Source: JAGOBP01 sp964550855
Lineage (GTDB): Bacteria > Chloroflexota > Anaerolineae > Fen-1058
Direction: 5' to 3'
Length of the DNA: 64,000 bases
Assembly (NCBI GenBank): GCA_964550855.1
Contig: CAZKBQ010000020.1
Location: 4,858-68,857 of the forward strand
Made by a program: the position numbers and the translations under genes. Below, piece after piece: positions 41,559 to 49,057 of the stretch (its first letter is position 1; each line of letters begins with the position of its first letter). Below the pieces are notes generated by a model. That model saw only the letters and a list, made by a program, of their open reading frames with translations, had not been told where the DNA came from and did no database searches.

Positions 41559-41577
41559 TAAGATCGATTCGATCTTA
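41559..41577. promoter_or_regulatory. Palindrome upstream of the DUF5666-like gene
   Basis: TAAGATCGA-T-TCGATCTTA, perfect 9-bp arms around a single base, extended by TTGT and CAA flanks. It may be an operator or a 5' mRNA hairpin. Confidence 0.45.
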
Positions 41578-41667
41578 CAACACTCGGCGCGCCAAGTCGA
41601 TAGCACCGGGGATTACTCCAGCGGGCAAGCCGTCGGTGGCTTTTCGCGTTATTTGTTGCTCGTTACG

Positions 41668-42327
41668 TCAGGGTTGATACAAAACGGTGAGGATGGCAAA
41701 CACCTGCTCGCCGGTGGCCTTGCTGGCGATGATCTCCAGCACGTTTGGCCCGGGCTCAAGTGGTACCGATAAGTTGAAGCGCCCATCCGGCCCGGCCATG
41801 GCCACGGTGTCGTTCACACTGACCACCGCGTTCGGCGCAGTCTGGCCGGTCACGTTCAGCGGCGAGGTGCGCACGGTTTCGCCTTCGCGCGGCGCATCGA
41901 TCGTGATGACAAACACGCCGGCCGGGGTGGGCGTCGTAGCCACGGCCAGCGTCGGCGGCACTTCGGGGATGATGATGGTGGGCGGCGGCGGCGTCAGCGT
42001 GGCGGGCGGCTCGATCGACGGGACGGGCTGCGCAGGCAGCGGCGTCATCGACGGGTTCAGCGGCGCAACCACCGGCTGTGGATTGATCGGCGCGGGCGCA
42101 GTGGGGCGCACGATCACGCTGGTCGCCTGAGGCGCAGGCGCAACGCGCGTTTCACCACCCGTGCCATACGGCGAATAGACCGTCACATAGATGGCCGGCG
42201 TCGCATTGGGATCGGGCGTGCCAACCACCATGTCCTGCACCGAGCGCACCGCCCGCGACAGGATGCCGCTGGTGTACAGCAGGTAGGCGATGACGGCCAG
42301 CAAGATCAGAATGATCAGGTTTTTCAT
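41668..42327 (-). CDS. Membrane-anchored protein with C-terminal Ig-like (Glucodextran_B-type) domain
   Basis: 219 residues. N-terminal membrane helix (NLIILILLAVIAYLLYTSGIL), a long Thr/Pro/Ala-rich extracellular linker, then an Ig-like domain: GETVRTSPLNVTGQTAPNAV, VNDTVAMAGPDGRFNLSVPL, GPNVLEIIASKATG (separate blocks). Such domains occur in surface proteins and glycoside hydrolases as spacers or binding modules; no enzyme part is present. A perfect TATAAT at 42384-42389 (minus strand) may be its -10. Confidence 0.78.
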   Translation of the reverse strand: MKNLIILILLAVIAYLLYTSGILSRAVRSVQDMVVGTPDPNATPAIYVTVYSPYGTGGETRVAPAPQATSVIVRPTAPAPINPQPVVAPLNPSMTPLPAQPVPSIEPPATLTPPPPTIIIPEVPPTLAVATTPTPAGVFVITIDAPREGETVRTSPLNVTGQTAPNAVVSVNDTVAMAGPDGRFNLSVPLEPGPNVLEIIASKATGEQVFAILTVLYQP

Positions 42328-42428
42328 GGCAGCCTGCAGCAAACAGAATATGCCGGAGTCCAATTCATGATGCACATGCCGGTATTATACCCTGCCTGTG
42401 CAGGCTGCCAGGCCGTTCCCCGGCCCGC

Positions 42429-45400
42429 TCAATGCGCGGTTTCCAGCTCTGCCGGTTGTTTGCGAAAGTCAAACACCCGCGTGTGAAACTGCGGCTCGGC
42501 GGGGTGGCTGGTATCGGCCGATGGCCGCGGCCGCCGGTAGCCACGCGCGGCCGCCTGATCAAGCCGTTCCAGTGCCGCAATCCGCGCACGCAGCTTTTCA
42601 GCTGCCGCGGCTTGATCGGGCACAGCCGGATTGGACAACAGCCCTTGCAGGCACTCCCAGCAGCCCGCGCGCAGGTCGCTCAGGCAATCGCTCACCTCCA
42701 GCCCCGCTTTGATGGCCGCCGTCACAATGGGGGCCTCCAGCGGATGACCCAACAGGATCGCGCCGCTGAGCCGGCCATCAGTGATGACGAGTTTGCGGTA
42801 GCGCTGCCGCTGGACGTCCTGGATGACAATCTCGATGTCGCGTCCCGGCCGGGCCGCAATGCGCCCGATCGAAGTGAGATCGACCCCCACGACTTTGAGC
42901 AGGGTCACCGGCGTGATGGCCTCATACGTCGCGTCGCCGCCGACCACGTTGAGCGCCGCAACCTTGGCCTGTTCCACCGCCACCGGCCACAGGCCCGGCA
43001 CCTGCTGATCGAATTCGCACACATCGCCGGCCGCGTAAATGTCCGGCGCACTGGTACGCATTTTTTCGTCGACGACGATGCCGCGGTTGACCTCCAGTCC
43101 GACGGCGCGAGCCAGCTCAACGTTGGGTTGAATGCCCACCGCCACCAGGAACACGTCGCAGGCCAGCCGGCGGCCGTTCTTCAAGGTGACGCCGGTCACG
43201 CGACCCTCACCCTCCAGGCACTCGGTTTCCACCCCGGTCACGATGGTCATGCCCAGCGCTTCCAGCTGCTGCTTCAGCAGGCGCGCCGCGGCGGCATCGA
43301 GCTGGCGGCGCAGCAGCCACTCGCCGCGTTCCAGCACCCACACCGTCAGTCCCATCTTGTGCAACGCATACGCGGCCTCCAACCCCAACAGGCCGCCGCC
43401 CGCCACCACCGCCGTGCGGCACTGATGCTGCTGCACATAGGCCCTAATCTCCATCGCCTCCTCGGCTTCGCGCAGCACAAACGTGCCGTCGAGGCCAAAG
43501 CCGGGAATGGGCGGCACGAAGCTGGAGCTGCCGCTGGCCAGGATCAACCGATCGTAGTTGAGTGTCTCGCCGGTGGCCAGCATCACCTGCCGGTGTCCGC
43601 GATTGATGTGTGTGACGTGCGTGTTCAGCCAGCACGTAATCCGTCGCTCGTCGTACCACGCCTCCGATTGGAGGTACAGGCCCGTCATGGCCGAGCGCCC
43701 GTAGATCAGGCGCGTGATCGCCATGCGATTGTACAGGTGATGACGCTCGCGCCCGATCAAGTGTATCTCGCAATCGGGATGATGCCGCCGCACATAGTCG
43801 GCGGCGGTGACGCCTGCGATGCCGTTGCCGATGATGACCACGCTCTTGAGGTTGGGATCATAGTCGATGGGCTGTCCGGCCGCCGGCGGCACGGCTGCTT
43901 CTTTGGTCTGCAGCGACACGGTCACCGGCCCTTTGGCGCGGCACATGCAGGCCAGCCGGCAGTTGCCGCCCAGCCCCAGCCGTTCCAGGGTGCTCTTCTC
44001 TTCGGCGCTCACCGGCGGCAGGTTCTCCATGCCTTCGACGATCACCACCGGATCGGCGCCGCACATGCCCATGCGGCAGCCCGCTTCGATGGGCTGCTGA
44101 CAGTCTTCCGCAATTTCAAGTAAGGTGCGGCCCGCCGCCAGAGGCACGCGCACATTGCCCGGCATGAAGGTGATGGCGGGCTGGCCAGCCGGCGCAGGTG
44201 AGGGCGCAGCCACGACGACAGGCGCAGCCGCCGTCGGCTTCGGCGCGGAAACAGCGGCCATGGCGGGCACAGTAACCGTCGGGACAGCCGGGGCGATCGG
44301 GGTGGCGGCCGGCTCTGTCAGATTTGTCGAGACGACCACCGGCCCGCTCACTTTGCACATGCAGGCCAATCGGCAATTGCCGCCCAGCCCCAATCGATCC
44401 AGCGTGCTTTTTTCTTCGGCACTCACCGGCGGCAGATGTTCCATGCCGCTGATCACCCGCACCGGATCCGCACCGCACAGGCCCATGCGGCAGCCGGGTG
44501 TAAGCGGCTGCTTGTGACTTTCGGCCACTTCCAACAGCGTGGCGCCGGCCGTTACGGCGATCTGCGTATCGCCGGGCAAGAACGTGATCGACGGCGACGC
44601 TGCGCCGGCCGATGGCGACGCCGCCGTCAACACCGGAATGCTCTCGGCCGCGATGGCTTTGGCCGCGCGATCGGCGCGGTAGACGCGCTCGTTGCGATAA
44701 GTGCGCGCCACCCATGTCAGCGCCAGTATCACCACGCCTGCAAACGCCACAGCGTTCAACCATGCCGGCAGTTCCACGCCCGACAGCTGTTCCACCGTCT
44801 TGAGCCAGCCCGGCAGACCGAACCAGTAAAACAGGCTGAAAGCCGTTGCCCCGTACACGGCCGTGATCTTGTTGACCGATACGCGCAGGAACGTATGCAG
44901 CAGATAGAACACGCCCACGCTGATCACGATCGATCCGGCAAATTGCAGGTACATCGCCAGCAGCGAACCGACATCCACCGGCGAGATCGCCGTGAAATAG
45001 GCCACCACAAAACCGGGCATGGCGGCCGCGAAAAATTTGCGATAGCTGGCGTAATGCGGATCGTTGTCCTCCAGATCAGACAGGTAGCTGGGGCCGGGCA
45101 TGAAATCGTAGCAGTTCTTGGTGCAGCCCACACACGGGGTGCAATGCGCGTTGGCGACCGTGACAAACGGCGTCTGGTTGTACAACCGCTGCACCGGGTA
45201 CAGCGGGCAAATACTGGTGCACCAGCCGCTCTTGCCCTTGAACAGATAGCCGCCCAGCAGCGCCGAGGCCAGCGCAAAAATAACCAGCGCGCCGGTGGCC
45301 GGGCCATTGCCGTTGAACAACCACTTGCGGCTGGACGCAAACAGAAAAAAGAACCCCATGCCGATCACAAAACCATATTCGCGCAGCCAGGCCGGCGGTG

Positions 45401-45998
45401 TCAGCGCGCGCGAGAACTTTAGTACCCGCGGCAGTTGATTGGACGCGGCCAGCGGGCACACGTTGCGCCACAGCCCCGGCGCCAACAGGAACAGCGCCGG
45501 CAATACTGGAATCGTCAGGCGCCAGAACAGCACCAGGCCCATGTCCGGATCGAAGAACAGCAGGGCGATGCCGATCAATACGGCGATCACCGTACCCGCG
45601 CGCGCCCATGCCCAGAAGCGCGGCGACAAACGCGATTGCTCGCGCAGTTGCAGATAGTTGGGAAAGGCGGGCGGCCCCGATTGATCCCGGCTGCCCGATG
45701 GGATATTTCGGCCCGTGCGGACGCGTCGCAGCGGCAGCGATAACGCCAGCAGCGTCAACACGCCGGTCAGCAGGCTGCTGAATGTTTTCCAGGTGCCGGC
45801 GTCACTCAACGCGTCGGGGTGAGCCGCGGCGTGAAGCGAAGCGCTGAACGCCGGCGCGGACCGCGACAGCGTTGATGCGTCCGCCTGCGGCGTTTCAGAC
45901 AACTCGGCCGACAGCAACACTCCAAACGCACTCAGCGCCAGTAACACCGCGCAAATCGTTAAGACTCGACTAAGGCTATGCAAAGCCCGATCGGACAT
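42429..45998 (-). CDS. Fused membrane iron-sulfur / double ferredoxin / FAD-NAD(P) oxidoreductase
   Basis: 1,189 residues joining three redox modules. Residues 1-435: about ten membrane helices with NapH/NosR-like cysteines, RNVCPLAA (C181), WCTSICPLYP (C260, C264) and CTPCVGCTKNC (C286, C289, C292, C296), enough for one or two [4Fe-4S] clusters. Residues ~470-560 and ~608-698: two near-identical [2Fe-2S] ferredoxin domains, each with CRMG.CGADP and CRLACMC (C503, C508, C542, C546 and C641, C646, C680, C684), joined by an Ala/Pro linker. Residues ~717-1060: pyridine-nucleotide-disulfide oxidoreductase with FAD site VVIIGNGIAGVTAADYV and NAD(P) site VVAGGGLLGLEAAYAL, closest to NirB or rubredoxin-reductase types. 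It could pass electrons between NAD(P)H and the membrane in one chain. Start at 45998 chosen for AAAAGGAG six bases upstream. Confidence 0.85.
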   Translation of the reverse strand: MSDRALHSLSRVLTICAVLLALSAFGVLLSAELSETPQADASTLSRSAPAFSASLHAAAHPDALSDAGTWKTFSSLLTGVLTLLALSLPLRRVRTGRNIPSGSRDQSGPPAFPNYLQLREQSRLSPRFWAWARAGTVIAVLIGIALLFFDPDMGLVLFWRLTIPVLPALFLLAPGLWRNVCPLAASNQLPRVLKFSRALTPPAWLREYGFVIGMGFFFLFASSRKWLFNGNGPATGALVIFALASALLGGYLFKGKSGWCTSICPLYPVQRLYNQTPFVTVANAHCTPCVGCTKNCYDFMPGPSYLSDLEDNDPHYASYRKFFAAAMPGFVVAYFTAISPVDVGSLLAMYLQFAGSIVISVGVFYLLHTFLRVSVNKITAVYGATAFSLFYWFGLPGWLKTVEQLSGVELPAWLNAVAFAGVVILALTWVARTYRNERVYRADRAAKAIAAESIPVLTAASPSAGAASPSITFLPGDTQIAVTAGATLLEVAESHKQPLTPGCRMGLCGADPVRVISGMEHLPPVSAEEKSTLDRLGLGGNCRLACMCKVSGPVVVSTNLTEPAATPIAPAVPTVTVPAMAAVSAPKPTAAAPVVVAAPSPAPAGQPAITFMPGNVRVPLAAGRTLLEIAEDCQQPIEAGCRMGMCGADPVVIVEGMENLPPVSAEEKSTLERLGLGGNCRLACMCRAKGPVTVSLQTKEAAVPPAAGQPIDYDPNLKSVVIIGNGIAGVTAADYVRRHHPDCEIHLIGRERHHLYNRMAITRLIYGRSAMTGLYLQSEAWYDERRITCWLNTHVTHINRGHRQVMLATGETLNYDRLILASGSSSFVPPIPGFGLDGTFVLREAEEAMEIRAYVQQHQCRTAVVAGGGLLGLEAAYALHKMGLTVWVLERGEWLLRRQLDAAAARLLKQQLEALGMTIVTGVETECLEGEGRVTGVTLKNGRRLACDVFLVAVGIQPNVELARAVGLEVNRGIVVDEKMRTSAPDIYAAGDVCEFDQQVPGLWPVAVEQAKVAALNVVGGDATYEAITPVTLLKVVGVDLTSIGRIAARPGRDIEIVIQDVQRQRYRKLVITDGRLSGAILLGHPLEAPIVTAAIKAGLEVSDCLSDLRAGCWECLQGLLSNPAVPDQAAAAEKLRARIAALERLDQAAARGYRRPRPSADTSHPAEPQFHTRVFDFRKQPAELETAH

Positions 45999-46144
45999 GA
46001 CCATCTCCTTTTCAGATCGACGGCATGTCAGCTGTCGTCGATCTGCCCCTGACCTGGCTGTTGCCTGCGCTTCGCGCTTGCTTCGACGCCCCCCGGCACC
46101 GAGAATCCCTTTCCGCGACGAACCGGCAATAGCCAACAGGTCAT

Positions 46145-46173
46145 ATCCTATCTTTTTAATTATTGTGCAGCAA
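46145..46173 (-). promoter_or_regulatory. Promoter of the fused oxidoreductase gene
   Basis: On the minus strand TTGCTG (46168-46173), 17 bp of AT-rich spacer, TAGGAT (46145-46150). Confidence 0.6.
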
Positions 46174-46305
46174 TAGGTAAAATCTACCAACCAGATTCAA
46201 ACTTTCACCCGTGACTTTCGCAGGCGGAACTCGACTACGTTGGAATTTCACGCATGGCGAGTCTCAGTACGAATAGTGATTACCCGTTTGGGCAGGACGC
46301 GCCAA

Positions 46306-46342
46306 TCAAAAAGCGCCGCCCCTCTGCTCTTCGGGGCAGCGC
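46306..46342 (-). terminator. Terminator of the PBP gene
   Basis: GCGCCGCCCC (46313-46322) pairs with GGGGCAGCGC (46333-46342) with one mismatch; TTTTTGA follows on the minus strand. Confidence 0.8.
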
Positions 46343-46372
46343 CAATCGCAATCGCGATTTGCAGATTATAAG
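46342..46372. repeat. Short heptad-like repeat after the PBP stop
   Basis: On the minus strand AATCTGC, AAATCGC, GATTGCG, ATTGGCG follow in 7-bp steps and are partly self-complementary (AATCGCAATCGCGATT on the plus strand). Degenerate, so assigned with caution to the heptad family. Confidence 0.4.
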
Positions 46373-46373
46373 G

Positions 46374-48860
46374 CTATTCGGTGACGGAGATCGTGACCGG
46401 CGCGCTTTCGATCAGCCGGCCCTGATCGTCCACAAGCTGCGCTGCGATGGTGTGTGCGCCGATCTGCAGCGTCCACCAGGCCCGCGCCGGACTGGCCGTG
46501 AATTCGCCGATCACGCGCTCGTCCACCAGAATCCTGAGCAATTTGAAGGATACGCCGTCGGCGACCAGCGCCTGCACCGGAATCTGCTGCGTCTCGATGG
46601 GGGTCTGCGGCGTGACGCGATAGATCGTGCCGCTGTCCGGCCGCGTAATGCGAATGGCTGATGGCTGATGACCGATGGCCGCTTGATCACCGACCATCGA
46701 CCACTCAGCATCAGCCACTGTCAATTGTGGAATCCCATTGTCCCTCGCCCATTCGCGCGCCTCAGCAGGCAGCATCAAATACACCTTCGTCTCGATGCGG
46801 TCTTTGGGCGTCTCCGCCGTCGCCGGCAAGCCTGTCGCCACGTCGATCTTGATCGGCTGGTACAGATTATCGGGTTGAGTGGGCTGCGTGCCCGCGATGA
46901 ACGTCTCGCGTTTCGTGTACGGACAATAGGGCGTCGGCAGCAGGCCCGAAGTCGCGCACACCTCCAGATCGATCAGGCCGTCGGGCCGCGCAAAAGAGCG
47001 CACGGGGCTGCCCTTCAAGGCCGCCTGCATAAAGTCGTGCCAGATCGGTCCCGCGCCGGTGATGCCGCTGACGCGCTCCATGGGTTGATTGTCGGCGTTG
47101 CCCACCCACACGCCGGTTACGAGTTCGGGCGTATAGCCGATGGTCCAGTTGTCGCGCCAGTCGGTGGTGGTGCCGGTCTTGGCGGCGGCGGGGCGCGTGA
47201 GCCGCAGCACGCTGTACTCGCCAAAGGCGGGCGCGCGCGCCTGATTGTCGCTGAGAATGTCGGTGATGAGATAGGCCACGCGGGCATCGAGGACGCGCTG
47301 GCCGGGCTGCGGCGTGGCCTTGTACAACACTTCGCCGGCGGTGGTGCTGACCTGCAGCACCGCCACCGGATCGATCTTGTTGCCGCCGTTGGCGAATACG
47401 CTGTAGGCGGCCACCATGTCCAGCAGCCGTACCTCGCCGCCGCCCAGCGTCAGGGCCAACCCATAGCGATCGGGCTGGCCGAAGGTGGTGATGCCCATAC
47501 GCCGGGCCAGATCGATCATGCGCGGCAGACCCACGTGCTGCAGCACTTTCACCGCCGGGATGTTGTACGATGAGGCCAGCGCCACCCGCGCCGACACGGG
47601 GCCGTGAAATTGTTGATCGTAATTCTTGGGCACGTACGGATCGCCTTCTTTGGTGGGAAACGACGAGCGCACGTCCAGGATCATCGAAGCGGGCGAGAGC
47701 GGCGCGGGCGACGACGGATCGAAGGCAGCCGCATACGTGATCGGCTTGATGCTTGATCCGGGCTGGCGAAAGGCAATGGCCGCATTCACCGCGCCGTCGA
47801 TCTTCTGGCTGAAATAATCGGGGCTGCCCACCATCACCAGGATTTCGCCCGTCTGCGGATCCAGCGTCACGACGGCGGCGTTGTTCACGTTCTTGCCCGG
47901 CTGATCAGGCTTGTCCTTGCTCAACTCGGCCACCTGCCGCGCCGCGATGGCCTGCGCGGTGTTCTGCCAGTCCAGATCGAGCGTGGTGGTGACGACGAGT
48001 CCCTGCGTATAGATCGCTTCCAGCCCGAAGCGGTCTTCCAGCCACTGGCGCACATAGGCCACAAAGTGCGGCGCCTGGATGGGGTAGGAGGCGGGCGCGA
48101 ATTGCAGGTTTTCCGATCGGGCCAGCTGCGCCTGATCGGACGTGATGTAGCCCTGCTTCTCCATCAAATCGAGCACGACGGCCTGCCGTTCTTTGGCCGC
48201 GTCCAAATTCGTCAGCGGATCATAGCGCGCCGGCGACTGCGGCAGCCCGGCCAGCAGCGCGCATTCGGCCAGATCCAACCGGCCCGCGCTCTTGCCAAAA
48301 TACGTCTGCGCCGCCGCTTCCAACCCGATGGCCAGATTGCCGTAATAGACTTCGTTCAGGTACAGCGTCAGAATCTCGTCTTTGCTGAAGGTCTGCGTGA
48401 TGCGCCACGCCAGGATGCTTTCTCGGAGTTTGCGCGTCACCGTGCGCTGCGCGGCCTCTTCGGGCGACAACAGCAGATTCTTGGCCAGCTGCTGCGTAAT
48501 GGTGCTGCCGCCCGATAGCACTTCGCCGCCCTGCAGGTTGATCCACACGGCGCGCAAAATGCCGGCCACATCCACGCCGGGGTGTGAATAGTAGTTGGCG
48601 TCTTCGGTGGCGATGGTGGCCTGCCGGCAATAGGTCGGGATGTCCTCAAGTTTGATCGGCGTGTGCTGGCCCTGATGCGGGTCGGATATGGTGTACAGCA
48701 CGCGCCCGTAGCGATCGAGGATCTTGGTCGAAGGCGCAGACGCGCGTTGATACAGCTGGTCGGGCGACGGCAGATCGACAAACAGCCACACATAGATCGC
48801 CGCCGCTCCGACAGCCATCAATATCACCAGAATGAGTAGAACTTTTTGCCAACGGCGCAT
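46374..48860 (-). CDS. Class A penicillin-binding protein (glycosyltransferase-transpeptidase)
   Basis: 828 residues. Short cytoplasmic tail and membrane helix, GT51 domain (TIATEDANYYSHPGVD, GGSTITQQLAKNLLL, LTLYLNEVYYGN, ALLAGLPQSPARYDP), then transpeptidase with SSIKP (Ser-x-x-Lys), SYN and KTGT. A C-terminal Ig-like segment follows. Between GIPQLTV and TRPDSGTIYRV, about 26 residues are encoded by a heptad-phased repeat. The ATG at 48860 is preferred over a GTG at 48911, because the intervening codons differ from the gene's GC-rich usage; neither has a clear ribosome-binding site. Confidence 0.93.
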   Translation of the reverse strand: MRRWQKVLLILVILMAVGAAAIYVWLFVDLPSPDQLYQRASAPSTKILDRYGRVLYTISDPHQGQHTPIKLEDIPTYCRQATIATEDANYYSHPGVDVAGILRAVWINLQGGEVLSGGSTITQQLAKNLLLSPEEAAQRTVTRKLRESILAWRITQTFSKDEILTLYLNEVYYGNLAIGLEAAAQTYFGKSAGRLDLAECALLAGLPQSPARYDPLTNLDAAKERQAVVLDLMEKQGYITSDQAQLARSENLQFAPASYPIQAPHFVAYVRQWLEDRFGLEAIYTQGLVVTTTLDLDWQNTAQAIAARQVAELSKDKPDQPGKNVNNAAVVTLDPQTGEILVMVGSPDYFSQKIDGAVNAAIAFRQPGSSIKPITYAAAFDPSSPAPLSPASMILDVRSSFPTKEGDPYVPKNYDQQFHGPVSARVALASSYNIPAVKVLQHVGLPRMIDLARRMGITTFGQPDRYGLALTLGGGEVRLLDMVAAYSVFANGGNKIDPVAVLQVSTTAGEVLYKATPQPGQRVLDARVAYLITDILSDNQARAPAFGEYSVLRLTRPAAAKTGTTTDWRDNWTIGYTPELVTGVWVGNADNQPMERVSGITGAGPIWHDFMQAALKGSPVRSFARPDGLIDLEVCATSGLLPTPYCPYTKRETFIAGTQPTQPDNLYQPIKIDVATGLPATAETPKDRIETKVYLMLPAEAREWARDNGIPQLTVADAEWSMVGDQAAIGHQPSAIRITRPDSGTIYRVTPQTPIETQQIPVQALVADGVSFKLLRILVDERVIGEFTASPARAWWTLQIGAHTIAAQLVDDQGRLIESAPVTISVTE
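46650..46726. repeat. Heptad-phased foldback repeat inside the PBP coding region
   Basis: GCGAATG, GCTGATG, GCTGATG, ACCGATG, GCCGCTT, GATCACC, GACCATC, GACCACT, CAGCATC, AGCCACT, GTCAATT: eleven units in one 7-bp phase, the second half roughly inverted to the first. The frame stays open through it, encoding (minus strand) ADAEWSMVGDQAAIGHQPSA in the C-terminal part of the PBP. Confidence 0.75.
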
Positions 48861-48946
48861 AGGGACAGGGCCTAGTGTCTGGTTCTCAAGGATTGTTTCA
48901 TCACGCTTCACTACCAGACGCTATCGGCTCCCAATAAGTTTCCTCC

Positions 48947-48974
48947 ATTTTATCGCCGCTTACCCTGCGGTCAA
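48947..48974 (-). promoter_or_regulatory. Promoter of the PBP gene
   Basis: On the minus strand TTGACC (48969-48974), 16 bp, TAAAAT (48947-48952). Leader of ~80 nt to 48860. Confidence 0.65.
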
Positions 48975-49002
48975 CCACCGGGGAGTCGGCCGCCGGCTGC
49001 CG

Positions 49003-49031
49003 TTGCCCTGCGCCCTTCGCTGGTTTATAAT
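49003..49031 (+). promoter_or_regulatory. Promoter of the adenylate cyclase gene
   Basis: TTGCCC (49003-49008), 17 bp, perfect TATAAT (49026-49031), divergent from the PBP promoter 30 bp away. Confidence 0.75.
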
Positions 49032-49057
49032 CAGGCCATTCCACCTGTGAGCAAGCC

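Larger units (their letters stand above)
45999..46373. other. Intergenic region between the fused oxidoreductase and PBP genes
   Basis: 375 bp without a supported gene. It holds the promoter of the oxidoreductase (46145-46173) with a ~140-nt leader, an AT-rich segment, then about 110 bp with no recognised feature (46195-46305), then the PBP terminator (46306-46342) and a short heptad-like piece (46342-46372). Confidence 0.6.

Noticed and set aside
42432..44123. 563-codon open frame on the plus strand
   Set aside because: Antisense to the FAD reductase part of the fused protein, no recognisable family; composition typical of a shadow frame.
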